From Balaenoptera acutorostrata (lineage: Eukaryota > Chordata > Mammalia > Artiodactyla > Balaenopteridae): a stretch of DNA of 64,000 nucleotides. A model generated the notes under the pieces. The model had not been told where the DNA came from. It worked only from the letters and a program-made list of their open reading frames with translations, and did not search any database. The stretch covers positions 50,838,910 to 50,902,909 of the forward strand of contig NC_080067.1 in NCBI RefSeq assembly GCF_949987535.1, read 5' to 3'. A program made the translations under genes and the position numbers. How positions within the stretch are numbered: position 1 is the first letter of the stretch; every line of letters begins with the position of its first letter. Positions 12,010 through 25,525 of the stretch are shown here, one piece after another.

Positions 12010-12500
12010 ATATTCTATATACCAAGGGCTGTGCTCATTTCTGAGAATATAGCAGTAAATCCTAATTTCGAACCTTTCATGTTCATAAAATTAAATGAAT
12101 AAACAAATAAACATATAGTAAACAAATGTATTCATAAAATAAGCATATACTTATAAATATAATATACATAATATATAATCTTATATCCCTGTATGTATGT
12201 ACGTAGATCCCAGAAGCAAAGTGGGTGAGAGTAACGGAAAATAGCGTTCTACTTTAGACTGGGATGTCAGAAAACATAGCTCTTGGGAGTTAATATTCAT
12301 GCTAATGTTTGAAGGGTGAGCAAAACTTGGCCAAAGGAAGTGGGGAGTATTTCAGGGAAATAGAACAGCAAGGGCAAAAGCCCTGAAGTGAGATAGAGAT
12401 TTACCTGTTGGTAAAAAAGGAAAGTAGGTCAATGTAACTGGAACCTAATAAGGGAGAGACCAGTAAAAGACAATGTTATGATTTTTGTGAAGGCTGATGG
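12010..12500 (+). repeat. Ancient interspersed repeat, family not assigned
   Basis: The phrases 'ccaagggctgtgctcatttc', 'gaatatagcagtaaat', 'tgtttgaagggtgagcaaaa', 'tatttcagggaaatagaaca' and 'gcaaaagccctgaagtgaga' keep the order seen at 49125-49440. A+T-rich expansion at 12100-12190 separates the two halves. Confidence 0.5.
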
Positions 12501-12619
12501 GTTTTTCCCATCCATCTCACACTTCTGCTGTCCTCATGTTGGTTTCATTTTCAGACAGCTTTCTCCACTTTGTGGCAAACATTAGCAGCTCCAGTCTTTA
12601 GGGCTCAGAAAGTCAGAGA

Positions 12620-13345
12620 CTTCCTGTCTTCACAAATCTGCTTCTTTTGTGGTCTTTCCCACCTAATTTAAAGGGGATTCCATCCTTCCAATTATTTGAA
12701 GGCAAAAAAGGTGTCATCTTTGACTCTCCTCTTACATGTCAAATATAAGCTGTAAGGATTTCTTGTAGGAAACACCTTCAAAATAGTTCCAGTGTCTGCT
12801 CAATTTTATCACGTGTCCCTGCTACCATCATCTTTCACTTGGATCACTGCAAGAGCTGTCTCCGTGATCTTTCTATTTCACACTTGCTCTGCTTCAGTTG
12901 ACCTTTTTTTTTTTTTTTTTTTTTTTTGTCTGCGTTGGGTCTTCGTTTCCACACGTGGGATTTCTCTAGTTGCCGTGAGCGGGGCTACTCTTCGTTGTGG
13001 TGTGCGGGCTTCTTCTTGCGGTGGCTTCTCTTGTTGCGGAGCATGGGTTCTAGGCACACGGGCTTCAGTAGTTGTGGCATGTGGGCTCAGTAGTTGTGGC
13101 TCATTGGCTCTAGAGCACAGGCTCAGTAGTTGTGGCGCACGGGCTTAGTTGCTCCGCAGCATGTGGGATCTTCCCGGACCAGGGCTCGAACCCGTGTCCC
13201 CTGCATTGGCAGGCAGATTCTCAACCACTGTGCCCCCAGGGAAGTCCCTCAGTCTACTTTTAAGGCAGCAGCCACTCCTCTGACCTCATCTCTACCTCAT
13301 CTATTATCTTTTCTCTTTGCTCACACAGCTCCAATCACATTAAAA
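12620..13345 (+). repeat. Old L2-like repeat hosting a CHR SINE
   Basis: The left part ('ctaccatcatctttcacttg', 'gatcactgcaagagctgtct') and the right part ('ctctgacctcatctctacct', 'ctttgctcacacagctccaa') follow one another in an old repeat also seen at 15850-16440. The CHR SINE at 12903-13247 separates them. Confidence 0.5.
12903..13247 (-). mobile_element. CHR-type tRNA-derived SINE
   Basis: The minus-strand SINE has a 24-base poly(A) (T run from 12904) and its head at 13247. The B box is the complement of 'gggctcgaacc' (about 13182-13192). The middle contains three near repeats of 'cagtagttgtgg' (13066-13138), making it longer than the other CHR copies. Imperfect duplications: 'tcagttgaccttt' (12894-12906) and 'tcagtctactttt' (13249-13261). 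Confidence 0.88.
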
Positions 13346-15849
13346 AACCATAATTGTACATACATCTTTCCAGGCTTTAGTTTACTGGATCTACCTCAGG
13401 AAATTAAAGAATTTTATGACAACATACATGTAAATGTTTAGTTCATGATTCCTAATAAATTCTAATATTAGCAGCTATTAATATTATTATTGATGATTAT
13501 AAAATTGATTAGTCAATACAGACAAAACATGCTATTTATAAAGACTTTTACTTCTATTGCTCTATTTCTAGTTGTCTCCATAAGCTAATACAATACCATT
13601 AGAATTTAAACAATGCATTTTTTGTAAGGTACCTAGTTTAAAAAGTTATTAATTTTGTATTAATTTGGAGTAAATCTGGACAAAGTAGACAAATGACACC
13701 ATTGAAATTCAAGATTTAGACTTTAGGTGGCTGAAAAGTTACTAAAATAGCACCCCTTAAGGAAAAGTGCACAATAAGCTATAAGCACAGAGACTTGACA
13801 TAGTGTGTGATGCCTATATGCTTATGGAGTGAGTGACCAGTGAACATGGGGCTCGACAAACACTGCAGCTGAAGGGAGTAACCAAGAGGATGTTACAAAA
13901 AATTTATGGTTCTTCTTTATTACTTATTTGCAATTTCTCGCTTTGAGTACCTTATCCTTGTATCGGGTATCTGAAAAAAGTAAAAAAGGGACTTGGAGAA
14001 AACAACTTGCTCCAGAGTGACTCTCCATGTCTTATTTTCACACTGTTTTTTGCTCTCTAATTTTCCTTTTTATGGTATACTTATTGCTTAAATGATAGAG
14101 AGAAGGAAGTTCATGATAGGAACCAATTACATTAAAAAACAAAAATAATGTTCTGTGTGCAGTAGTGAGGACACTACAGATTTCATTTCCTGCATTGCTT
14201 ACCCCCTACTTGAAATATATATTAAGTAAATTAGTGCCTCATCCATTTCACTTTAAAGCTGGTGAAATATTTCCAGTCTCTATACATTAAAAAAAGGAGT
14301 CATCTAATATACTCTATATTCCAATTAATTAATTATTTATGAAATGACAGCATAATGACTGAAAAAAGGAAATGTGCATAACAAGGCAACTAAACCCCTT
14401 TCAGGAAGAATCTCCTGCCAAGAAAGTATTGAACTATATGTATAATATTATAAAATATGTTTTTCAGTACTGTTATTTGAGTTCTACAAGAGGAAAGGCA
14501 CATTCTTGATAAACAATAATAGGAAAACATAATTATTTAAGACTCTCCATAATAAGACATACATAATCTGAGTTCTTTGTGTGAAATAATGCTCCTTTTC
14601 TGGCAAAAATGTAATTTGGTAGATGAAAGTCTACATTTTGTTATACGTGAATATAAAATATGTCAATTGCAAAGCAGGCTATTTTTCTCCAGTGTGTTTC
14701 ATAAAATTTACCATGACAGAAGTACAAATCTTAGTTTATCCTGGAATCTGTTTCTCTTTTATTAATAAAACTTATATTTAAACATATAAATTAAACTAGA
14801 ATTGAATGCTATATTCTTTGTCTAGGAAACCATTCTCATTTATTTCCTAGTGAAATTGAAAGTATATAATGGAATCTCATAGAACATGAATATAAAAATA
14901 TGAAATAAAAATAATGTCGATGTTTATATCAATGTTATCGTGTTACACGGCTTTCTGCGGTGTTTCAACATGTTGCCATTAAACTAAAAGAAATATGACA
15001 ATAAGACAAAATGTAAACTTAATTTGTGACAGATTCTTGTATTCTACAGGAAAAGTGCGTAAAGTGCATATCTTTTAACAACATGGACACCCTAAAACTA
15101 AAATTCTTAGTGAAACATTAACTGATTATATATTTTAACTGGGAAGTCAATGAGAATATACATATTTGTTCAACTTGAAACACTTTAAATAAACTATAGA
15201 ACATCCTGTCATTTATAAACATATATAAATGTCTATATTTTCATATATAATAAGAAATTTATTTATTAAATTTTATTTTAAGAAGGACCTCATTAAAAAC
15301 AGTGAGAAAATAATGTTTTTCCCTGCCTGGCATTGCCACAACATTTATTGCTGTTTCAGTAAATTATTAGGTCAAGAATGAATTCTTCAGTGGACAGTAG
15401 CCATGTTGGACATTCCAGAACATGAGAAGTTTTTATTGCATCCAAAAGAAAGCTCTGGGGTCATACAATAACAGCATAACTATGAATATTTTTTATGAAG
15501 GCCATAGAAACCAATGCCACTTAAATATGTGTGTTTTCATTCCACGAATATCTATTTTTAAGTTTTGCTTAACCCTAACCTCCACTTACCAAAACCACCT
15601 CCTTAAAAGGAATGGATAATTACAAACATCCAAAAAATTGTTCAGCTACACAATTATTCCTTTTCAGTCTGTACTAAAGTCTTTCCTTCATTGGTTCTAT
15701 CCCAGTCACATTTAAACATGCTTTAACTGCTTCCACATTTAAGTATAAAACAAACAATCAAACATTTGAATGCATACCCACATGCATGAATCCAATCCAA
15801 AGTCTCAATTACCATCTCTAAACCGATAATTCCTTAATCTTATCCTCTA
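13346..15849. other. Unassigned A+T-rich sequence
   Basis: About 2.5 kb with no gene and no repeat I can name. Short ORFs (14577-14765, 15422-15619) show no domain. Confidence 0.45.
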
Positions 15850-16712
15850 TATGCTTAACGGACAGCTCATGAACTTCAAACTTAGAATGTTGATATATCA
15901 GTTTTTCTCACAAATTTTTCCCTTCTCCAGGTTTATCTATCTCATGAAATAATCTGCAAGTACTGAACCTTGGAAATTGATTTGTTTTTATTCTGTTCCC
16001 CACTACAATTGTTAATCATCAAATTCAGTTGATTAATTCTACCTATTCAAGGTGTCGTAAAAGATATACTGATATCTCAGCATCCTGCCACTAGCATGGG
16101 TTACATCTTTGTCCTGACCACTGCAATTATCTCCTGTTGGTTTCCCTGCATCCACTTGCCCTGCTCCAAACCATTATTTTCAAATAAAAATCCAACTGTG
16201 TTAGTTCTGCTTAAATTTTTCTAATGAATTCCCATTGATCTTGTTATAGAATCTGAAACATTTACTAGAGCTTAAACGGATCTCCACATGAAGCCTTAAC
16301 TTCCCAGACACATTTTACCATACCCTGCACCCAGATATTCTAGACTTTATAGTGCCTCAAATACGCCATATTCTAATTCTAGTCCAGTGCTTTACATATG
16401 CCACATTCTCTGTTTAGATTGAGCTGACCCATTCAATTCTGTAGTTTCACTTCAGTAATCTACTTTTCCTTATAACCTGAGCATAATGTCATTTTATCAG
16501 AAAATCTTCCCTAATGCCATAGACTAGGTTAAAGTACCCCAGTATATGCTCTTTTATCACAATGTTCCTCTATGTACATCACACATGCACTTATTCTGTC
16601 TAGATAATCTACTCCATGAGGACTGCCACCTTCTCTATCTTATTCTAGCTGCATTTCAGTGCTTAGGATAAGTTTTAATCAATGCATGTTTGATAGAATT
16701 GAATATACAGTT
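15850..16712 (+). mobile_element. L2 LINE 3' end
   Basis: A long, diverged L2-type stretch: 'gaccactgcaattatctcct', 'ggtttccctgcatccacttg', 'aatgaattcccattgatctt', 'cttccctaatgcc', 'cttattctgtctagataatc', 'tactccatgaggactgccac' and 'cagtgcttaggataagtttt'. The last 250 bp match the order of the L2 3' terminus best. The upstream half may be a separate old family. Confidence 0.65.
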
Positions 16713-18880
16713 AGTCATAAAACCTAAACACATAGTTATCATTTATGTTTTGTTTTGTTTTTTACAGATCAAGTTCCTTCAGTGGTGTACTAAAGGCACA
16801 TGATTATTTAATGAAATAACAATCATTAAATAAATCATCTGAGGAAACCCAGGGATTGAAGGGAATTAGTGTTAATGCACTGTGTTTATAACAATTTTGC
16901 ATAGTGCATTGTATTGTGCATAGATAATGAGATAACACATTGAATACGTCATGTAATGTCATTGGCCACATCATGTAATAGTGATCAATATTTTGTTATC
17001 TATGTTGACTTATGCTTTCAGACTGTGGCCATGGAGTAGAATAGACATTCTGAGCTGAAAATTGTACACTTGCTTATAGTCTTCACCTGAACGAACACTG
17101 GTTCACTGCTTTTTTTCACCCTAATAAACTTTCAGGACTAAGCACTGGGAAGAGAGATCTCCTTGGACAAATAGGTCAGTGAGGCATAAAGACAGAAAGG
17201 TAAGGATTTGACAAATTGCTTCTTGAATAAAAGAGGAACACAAGAGGGAGTTCTGGCTTCCAGGTATCATCTAAGAAAAAGTATTAAGAAGTATATGGAA
17301 AGGAATGCCTTCCTAGAGATCACACTTACGTTTCCTCTTTTTCTTTCCTGAGCCATACTGAGAAGGAATTTTTCTTTTAGACAGGGGTTCATTTGAAGTG
17401 TTTATTAAATGTAAGGGGTTTTGGGTTTTTTGTTTGTTTGTTTGTTTTGTTTGCTTGTAACTTGTACTTCATCCTCAAGTTTATAACAAAGGAAGAAAAG
17501 GAAAGAGTAGTCAGTCACTTTGGAGACTGAATGAGCCACAGTAATTTCTCTTCCCAAGATACCAACAGTCAGTGTAGAAAAAACAATTATAATTACAATT
17601 GAAAGTTTAGTTTAAGCAGTGAGAAGGGAAATATTGGCACTGTTCTATAATCCCTTGAGAGCGTTTTGCTTTTGGCATTTGGTTCCAGTATAAATAATGT
17701 TTTCATCCTTTAATGGCAACGCTAGCCATTGTTATCTGGCGTAAATGCAAATATCTATAATATTAAAGATACTTGGGTTTGGGAGGGTGTCTCAAAGACG
17801 AGTTACAAATGTCAGAGAGGTCCTGGACCTGCATTTCTCCTGGGTCCCGCCTGAGTAAGCATCTACTAAATTTGCTCCAGAGATCCCAATCCCCTGGAGT
17901 TGGGAAGGCCAAAATGGTAGAAATGACGCACATAGAAACACCAGGGAACCTAGTGATAATGAGGAGTGGGTGAGGTACTCATATGTTCAAATTATTTTAT
18001 GAAAAACGTTCTCCATGACAGCAATTGATTGGATCATTCTTATGAAGCTCAAATACTGAAGCCTAACCTCACTTCGGATCCACGGTGGCTCTGAGAAGTG
18101 TCAGTTCCTGCTGTTATTATGTCCAGACAAAGGGCTCATGCAGAGAATGCTACACATGATGAGGACCTGCTCCAACTTTTAAGAAGTACTGTCCAAGGAC
18201 TTCAGGCAGCCCACGGATATTGAATCACTGAGCTCATTCTCATCTACATTCTATGGATAGAGCATGTCAGAAAGTAAAAAGGTAACAAAGGAAAATGACA
18301 GTATCCCTGCTCCTCACCTAGGTTTCTACCAAATGACCATCCCCAAAGTCCCCAGTTCAGAGAATTTTATTCCCAAAATAACCTGAGAGGTAGAGGTCAC
18401 AGAAGGCTTTGTCATTTCTTAGATTATGCTCAGAGCATAAAATAAGGCCACAAGGTGTTTGACCCTTTGGAGAAATATTGTGCTTTTTGAAATCAATAAT
18501 TTGTGAGAACACAGAAAACATGCTGATATACTGTATATTCCCTAAGTTCCACAGCCCTGGGCCTTCTCATCATGGAAAAGCTGCTGGGTTTTATCACAGG
18601 ATTTGAAGAGCAGATATAATTAAAAACATATGGTTAATGAGAATTTTAAAAATACCTTTGTTTTCTCAAATGGTTTTATTACTTTGGCAGGATGCTTAAA
18701 GGCAGTGAGTGCTTCCCAATCTTTTTCATGGTGTACTATACATAGAAAATAACAACATTGGTGTGGAAACACAAGAGTAATTGGGAAGAATGCTTCAGGG
18801 CAAGAAGGTTGCTGGGCCAGGTGACTCCAAAAGCCACAGGCCCACCACGCAACCATGATGAGAATGAATTCAGCAGCACT
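16713..18880. other. Unassigned sequence with a (GTTT)n tract
   Basis: About 2.2 kb without a recognisable gene or repeat family, apart from a (GTTT)n-like run at 17431-17457. The ORF at 17773-17973 (66 codons) has no domain. Confidence 0.45.
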
Positions 18881-19455
18881 TAAAAAAACCCAACACTTTA
18901 TTAAGGGAAGATTGACATACAAAAAGCTGAACATATTAAATGCTTAATGAGTTTGGTGATAAGTATATACCCATGAAACCATCACCACAATCAAGGTCAT
19001 AAACATATCTATTACCGAGAACAATTTCCTCTTGCTATCTTTATTTTTTTTCTTTAATTAAAAAAAATAATCAATGCCATGTCAGTTTCTGTTCATTTCA
19101 GTTTCAACAGGACACTGTAAATCAACTATACTTAATTAAAATTTTTTTTTCTTTTGTGGTAAGAGTGATTAACATAAGCTAGACTTGTAGCAAATTTTTA
19201 AAGTACAGGATACAGTATCATTAACTATAGGCCCTGTGTTGTACAGTAGATCTCTGGAACTTATTATCTTGCATAACTGAAACTTTGCACCCTTTGACTG
19301 ACACCTTCCTATTTTTGCCTCCCCACAGCCCCTGACAAACACTACTCTATGCTCTGGTTCTATGAGTTTGACTATTTTAGGTTCCCCATAAAAGTGTAAT
19401 CATGCAGTATTTGTCCTGTGTCTGGCTTATTTCACTTAGCATAATGTCCTCCAGC
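18881..19455 (-). mobile_element. L1M-type 3' UTR with a nested L1 tail
   Basis: Antisense L1 3' sequence runs from 'cactttattaagggaagatt' through 'tctggaacttattatcttgc' to 'ggcttatttcacttagcata'. At about 19112-19150 there is a short plus-strand L1-like tail, 'gtaaatcaactatacttaat' followed by AAAA and T runs, which suggests a second, very short insertion. Confidence 0.75.
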
Positions 19456-21119
19456 GCTTCTTAACCTTTCACTGTACATGAGCCTGCAATGGCACACTTA
19501 TTGGAGAGCTCCATCCTCAGGTATTATCTTGAGAGAAAAGCTCATTGGGGACATAATTTAACTGGAAGTCTAGTTCATGCAGGTTTACAAATTTATTAGT
19601 GTATATTAGCTTATAATGCTCTCTGTTGGGATATGCCTAGGGAGAGCATGACTTCAGCTCAAAAACTGTGATAGATCCCAAAGGCACTGAGCACCAGCTA
19701 CCTTCACACCTTACTGAAAGTTTCTTCTTGAAGAGAGATCTGAGTAGCATATTTCCATAATTGCAACAGTCTACCACTTGTGCTGAGGACATCCATTTCT
19801 CCATTGTTAAGAAAGCAGCACATCTATTGTTCATTCTCAGGAGCTTCTTTCTCCTGAAGGGAAATTTAGAAGAAAAAGTTTGGGGTTTCACAAAACAGCC
19901 CAGGGCCATGACTTGTGTTAATCCTTTCCCTCCACTGCTGTTCATTCTACACCTCCCTCACCCTTATTGATCTCACCTTTATGATCTTGGTGGTTTGGCT
20001 GTTGGCTTGACTCAAACCCTCATTCCTGAGAAATCTGAGCCCCTGGCATCCACATGCTTCTCAAGCCAGGGTTGCTGCATTTATCCATTTACAGTTATAG
20101 CTGGGCAAGCAGAACCTTAATGAATTATTTAAGTTTTCCACATACTTTTCCTGCCCCAGTGGTGTAACAGCAGGTATCTGTCTTCTTTTGCTAACCAGTT
20201 TCAATTGTCTGTCTGTATGGGAACTCCTCTAGTATTGATCTTTGTGCCAGATCTTCTCTTTGGACCAGCCAACACTTTCTCAGAGCTACATCACAGTCAG
20301 AGGTTTTTTCTACCCCATCTTCCCTTTTTCTCCATCTCTCTCACAGGTATCAGATCTGCATCAGGGTCTGAATGCTTTCTTATCCTACTCCTGTTCCCTT
20401 CTCCCTTTATCTTTCACAGTCATTACCCCAATAAATATTTTGCACTATTAACTCTGTCTTGTTCACTTCTCAGAGGACACAGACACAATGAGCAAGTGTG
20501 GGAAGGGAAACAGAGTAAGTCAGGCTGAAAAGTTCAGCATCCTCTCCAAAGGAATGAAGTTGAACTAGAATAAACCTAAAGGAGATAAGAGGGGCTAGTT
20601 TACCAGACTTTGCAGTACCTAATAGGTAGTCCATAGAACCTTACACAACGATTTTAGAAATCATTAAAGAAAAAAACTTTAAAGCAAACTCAAAGTTGGG
20701 TCTTTAATCCAAAATTGAAGAGGCTTTCATGTGTAAATGCTTCCTAATATTGCATTGTCGGCATTCATCCTCCTGGGTCTAGAAGAGATTATCATTTGAT
20801 TATTAATTATGTTAAATTAAGTATTAATAGTACTTATGAACAATTATCACTTATTATCTTCCATGGTTGGTACTTGGTTCAGTGACTAAGAACTTAAGCT
20901 GCTATTCTCCGGTAAAAATTTATACCTGGTGGTACATGCTGAACTTGAGCAGGGGAGAAGCGGACACCCCATCACAAATATACTGCAGGTAATAGATATG
21001 AGTCTCATTCTCTGTTTAACTCATTGTGGGTGCTAATTTTGTGGGTAGTACTTGCTGTCTTTTGGGAATTCAGAGATAAAAGTCACAGTGCTTTCCATAG
21101 AAAAGGTGACATATAGATT
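19456..21119. other. Unassigned sequence
   Basis: No gene is supported. The 102- to 107-codon ORFs at 19637-19945 and 20205-20528 overlap other frames and have no domain that I recognise. Confidence 0.45.
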
Positions 21120-22033
21120 CAATTGTATTATATTATGATAAATGTTATAGTAAATGTAATCATGTGATTTTATGAGCTAATATAGGGAGTTCCCTAACTT
21201 AGCTTGTCATAGAGGAAGTGAGAAGGCAAGAAAATATTTCCATGTTTTGAAGCAAATACTAACAAGAAGAATGAGGATAGCATGTTTGGAGAAGTGAAAA
21301 TCCTTCCATATTGTTCAAGAATGGGATAAGTGTGGAATATTTAGACATGTGTCTGGGGCAAAAAACTAAGGCCCAAATGAAGTTAAGTAATGGAGTAAGA
21401 TTTTCTTTTAGCAGTAAAGTGAAATAATATTTTCAAAATATCATTTGTCAGTAGTATAAAATAAATATTGATTTTCTAATATTATTTTTATTATATATTT
21501 CTTCACTGTTTACAGTCAAGTGTTTGGCAGTTAAAAATTTTGAATATTGCTATCATTACCTTTTTATCATTTTGTCTAAGTCCTTTCCTTCTTTCTGGTA
21601 TATAACTTTTCCTCTATTTATCTATTAGTCTTTGCCTAATCTTTTCTTTGATGCTAAAGAATGTTGAAAACTCATTCATTTCTAAGTACATCTTCATTCA
21701 CTTGACTATAGCAACATCTCAGAATTACCTTTATTTCAACTGTAAAAGATAAATCTCAGTTGTGTTTAATAAATATATATTCTAGATTTATTTTTAATAC
21801 TGATAGTTTTTTCTTTATTCCTTAGAAAGATGCCAGCTAAATTCTCTTATGAGTCAGAAAGTTATTCAAGCCTACTATTTTTCATAGTAAATAAAATTAA
21901 AATCATTAGACTTCCTCAAGAGCAGAGATAACCCTCAACATATATTGATAGGGACAGAGTAAAAGGACAAAGTAGGTGATTAAATAGTTAATGCCACTAG
22001 GGGATTGTAAGTAGAAAAAAATATGGGAGACCA
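21120..22033. other. Weak old-repeat traces and unassigned sequence
   Basis: At 21120-21245 'attatgataaatgttatagt' and 'gcttgtcatagaggaagtga' faintly resemble the unassigned ancient repeat family seen at 59800. The rest is unremarkable. Confidence 0.3.
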
Positions 22034-22609
22034 CTGTAAGTTAATGATTACTCAAGAAAGCAGTTTTACTTAACCACAAAACCAAGCTGGTTTGCCTAGC
22101 AACAAAACCATGCGACAGAAGCACGAGACATGTCCCAAAACAGTAAAACAATGGTGGCATGAAACCCACATCCTGCCCAGTGAGCTCAGTAAGTCAATGA
22201 TCCCTAGGACATACTCTCTGCACACATAAAAAACAATAATGTATGGAAAGGTGCTCATTGTACAGAGACCTGTAATAATTTTTACAGTCCTGGCTTGACC
22301 ATGTAGGGACAAAAAAACTCCCCTGCCCAACCTGGAGGAGGAGCTGTTGATGAAAGCATAATGTCTACTCAAGAATGAAGAAGAAGGTGGTCTTTTCCCC
22401 CTCCTCACTTTTCCTGTGATTATAAAACTGTAGCCCACTAGATTCTCGGGCGCGGCACTCTCTCGCCCACACTCTTGTCTCACAAGCATCCTATTCCTAT
22501 AAATCGTCTCTTATCCATCACTTTACCTCTTGCTGAATTCTTTCTGCACTGAGACATAAAGGATTGGGCTCCTCGGAGCCCCCCTAAATGAAACCTATTG
22601 GTTTCACAT
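22034..22609 (+). mobile_element. Probable solo LTR of an endogenous retrovirus
   Basis: The block has the layout of a class I LTR: an A-rich U3, a TATA-like 'gattataaaact' at about 22418-22429, a GC-rich start of R ('tctcgggcgcggcactctct', 22443-22462), a C-rich segment with 'cctcttgctgaattctttct', and an end in 'ggtttcaca'. It would begin TG and end CA if bounded at 22034 and 22609. No primer-binding site or internal coding sequence follows, so only a solo LTR is suggested. I found no matching target duplication, so the left edge is uncertain. Confidence 0.5.
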
Positions 22610-22611
22610 AT

Positions 22612-22614
<3 letters not shown>

Positions 22615-22647
<33 letters not shown>
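22615..22647 (+). repeat. (TA)n microsatellite
   Basis: 33 bp of perfect TA repeat starting 5 bp after the proposed LTR end. Confidence 0.95.
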
Positions 22648-22650
<3 letters not shown>

Positions 22651-24720
22651 TATATGGAATTTTTAAGAAATCTGTAGTACTTAATGCATAATTGGTCATA
22701 GATACTTTTGAGTAACTAATAAAAGTGGCATTTTCTCCCCAGAAAAATGAACATAATTTTATCAGATATTTTTTATAAAATTTATTGTATCGAAACTTTA
22801 TTTTCCTCACATGGATAGAATAGGAAAATAATCCTTACAAAGAGTTACATCTCTCTCAGTTGTATCTTTCATGTACAAACAAATTCCACTTTCAGAGAAG
22901 TAAATATATTTTTTAAAATGTCTTAATAAAACCAAATTCTATTTCTGCACAAAAGTTATTTCAAGAGAAAAACAGCATATTTTGATTTGCATAAGAAATT
23001 GAAATTTCAAGCAGTCTTTTACATGGCAAGGTCCAAGTGATGTTTTATATCTAGTTGATTTTGAATTTTCACTTTTATAAGTAATGCAATCTCTTGCTCA
23101 ATGTTACTCACAGTATCAGAATCAGTATCAGAACTCCTACAATTTGTTTTTCCAGATATCCATAGCCTTGTGTTAAGAATCACTAGATTCTAAGAGAATA
23201 TTTGTGTCAGAATATATATTGATCTTCTTTTAGTCAAGTTAATGAGATAACATCTGGTTCAGGCTGAATTATGGATTATGTATTGGTAAAAATGAACCTG
23301 ATTTCAATTCTAAGACAAGTTTAACCAAAGTATGATTCAAAAGAGTACTAACAGTTCCTAGGTCTGTAAGTCTTGGTTTCCATTAAAGGAAACAAGGTTT
23401 ATGTTTCTTCACTCCAACCTAGAAAATCTATTCCTGCAGCACTGAAAAATTTTTCATAGCTATTTGCCTGTAATCGATGGTTCTGGTATCATTTCAAGGT
23501 TCTGGCCTAAAGAAAATGAAATTTTTCAGCAGCATCCATTATGGTGGCTGGAGGGTGTTGAATTGAAGATTCATCTTATTTGTAATGCAAAAAGTTTTCC
23601 GCGTTTTTATTGAGCTCTTTCTTGTCCAATAGTTCTGAGAGTGGCTTTCTTCTACCTGTGATAACAGTGAAATTTACACCAATATTTGAATCAAACACTT
23701 GAGTCCTTCCTGTGGGAAAGTCTTCAGTGTGCATTAAGCTTCACACTCTCTTCCTATTTCTTGATCAAAGCGTTAATCTAAAGCCCTTGTTCCAATAAAA
23801 TTGATAATATTCATAGCATTAGCCAAGTATATTTGTTTCCAAATAACCAAAATAAGATGAAAACCAGTTGAACAAAAAATGGAATTTGGGGGTTAGGGAA
23901 TCCAAAGATAATTAAAATAACCAAATTAAGAGGACAGAAATGCAGCTGGACCCCAGTCACTACTGAAAATAGGGACTCAAAAAACCTACAAGAACTTTCC
24001 TGCTCTAGTCTCTGCTTTTCTTAGTGGATTTGTTATATTCCCCCCCCCCCAATTTTATTTTTCCTTGTTCTAGGAAACGTAACTGTTGATACCTTCAAGA
24101 TTTTAAATATTATAACTTCTACAGGGGAAGAATTTATCTAGAATCTCAGTTTCCAGAGACTCATTAATCCAGCCTTGTTCAGATGAATTCTATACTGATC
24201 AGTGTGGCAAGTGCCTGAGGTCATATAACAACTTAGAAGCTTCCAGAATAGCAATATGGATAGGATATTGCACCAATAAGATTATAGGGACAACTGGGAA
24301 AATATTTTCATTGATGTCACCCACAACATGTTGAAATAAGTTTTAATGCTAATAGATGCTATACAGAAAAGAATACTACACAGTGTGGCTACCTGTTTTA
24401 AAATCAGACAAACTAAACCTTTCAAGAATTTCATCAATGTTTAGAACCACCTATTTTTATTCTGCTCAGTGTTTTGTATGACAAATTTTTCTCCATGTGG
24501 AAGTTGTAGACAGCCTTTAAAGTTTTCAAAAGAGGCTTAGCTTAAAAAATGATAATTTTTTTCTGGTGTCAATAGGAATGCAGGCCCAAATTGGGAACTA
24601 AAGACTCAAGTAAGCATTATTAGTTTTATCCTAGAAAGGGAAAATGGTGTATCTCTCAATATTACTAAAACGTATATAAAAATAATTAAAGAAGCTTTAG
24701 TAATTCTTTGGTAATGACAT
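22648..24720. other. Unassigned A+T-rich sequence
   Basis: About 2 kb with nothing I can name except a run of 11 C at 24040-24050. Confidence 0.45.
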
Positions 24721-25000
24721 CATGAAAAAGTAGATGTTTTAATTTTTTATGGTAGAAATTGTCAAACGTATTTAAGAGTTTGGATAAATAACAAATTACT
24801 ATGTACCCATCAAACAGATTTAACAGTTATCTATATATGCCCAATCTTATTTCATCTATATTTCTTTCACTTGTCTCCATAACAGATTGTTTTAAAGTAA
24901 ATACTAGACATAAAATCATTTTTCCTGTAATACTGAAATAGGTATATCTGCAAGGAGATTGAAAATTTAACTTAGTTTTATGTGTTTGCTTGAATCAGAT
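24721..25000 (+). repeat. Possible ancient LINE fragment
   Basis: 'actatgtacccatcaaacag', 'atttaacagttatctatata' and 'taaagtaaatactagacata' resemble an old LINE-associated block common in mammals. The match is weak. Confidence 0.35.
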
Positions 25001-25144
25001 TTCAAAGGGTTTTATAGTTTTATACATTGCACTAGGCTGATCAATCTACTAAATCTCTTTAATTGTTTTCTTTTAATTTAATTGTTCCAGAAGTGGGATG
25101 GATTTCTCACATTTTGAATTTTTTATCTCTCTGAGAAAAAGGAG

Positions 25145-25320
25145 TAGTAACTGCTAATAGGTAAAGAGTTTCTCTTTGGGGTGATGAAAACATTCTAGAA
25201 TTAGATTGTGGTAATGACTGTATAACTTGTAAATATACTAAAATCCACTAAATTGCACACTTTTATATAGTGAGTTTTATGGTATGTGGATTATATTTTT
25301 TTTTGAAAAAGGAAATAAAA
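25145..25320 (+). mobile_element. L1M-type 3' terminus
   Basis: 'aactgctaataggtaaagag', 'ggggtgatgaaaacattcta', 'aattgcacactttta' and 'tggtatgtggattatatt' follow the order of the L1M 3' terminus. The same tail occurs at 59120-59260. Confidence 0.8.
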
Positions 25321-25365
25321 TCAGAACATTTAAATTCGAATAGAATTAAGGTATCTTCTGGCCCA

Positions 25366-25525
25366 GTGGTTTCCGAACTGGCTGATTACTGAAATCACAT
25401 GAAGAGGTTCTGATATAAATAGATTTTCTAGACATTCTTATTTCATAGGTCTGAAGTGAAGCATAGAAGTATTATATTTTAAAAGAGATTCTGCGATTAT
25501 GATTAATATTTAGGTTTCAAAACCG
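25366..25525 (+). mobile_element. MER5-like hAT DNA transposon remnant
   Basis: Begins 'cagtggtttccgaactggct' and continues 'attactgaaatcacatgaag', then 'ttcataggtctgaag' and 'gagattctgcgatta', the order of MER5 (hAT-Charlie). It is non-autonomous and has no coding capacity. Confidence 0.65.

Noticed and set aside
22070..22489. 139-codon minus-strand ORF
   Set aside because: It is antisense to the probable LTR and shows no domain or initiation context.
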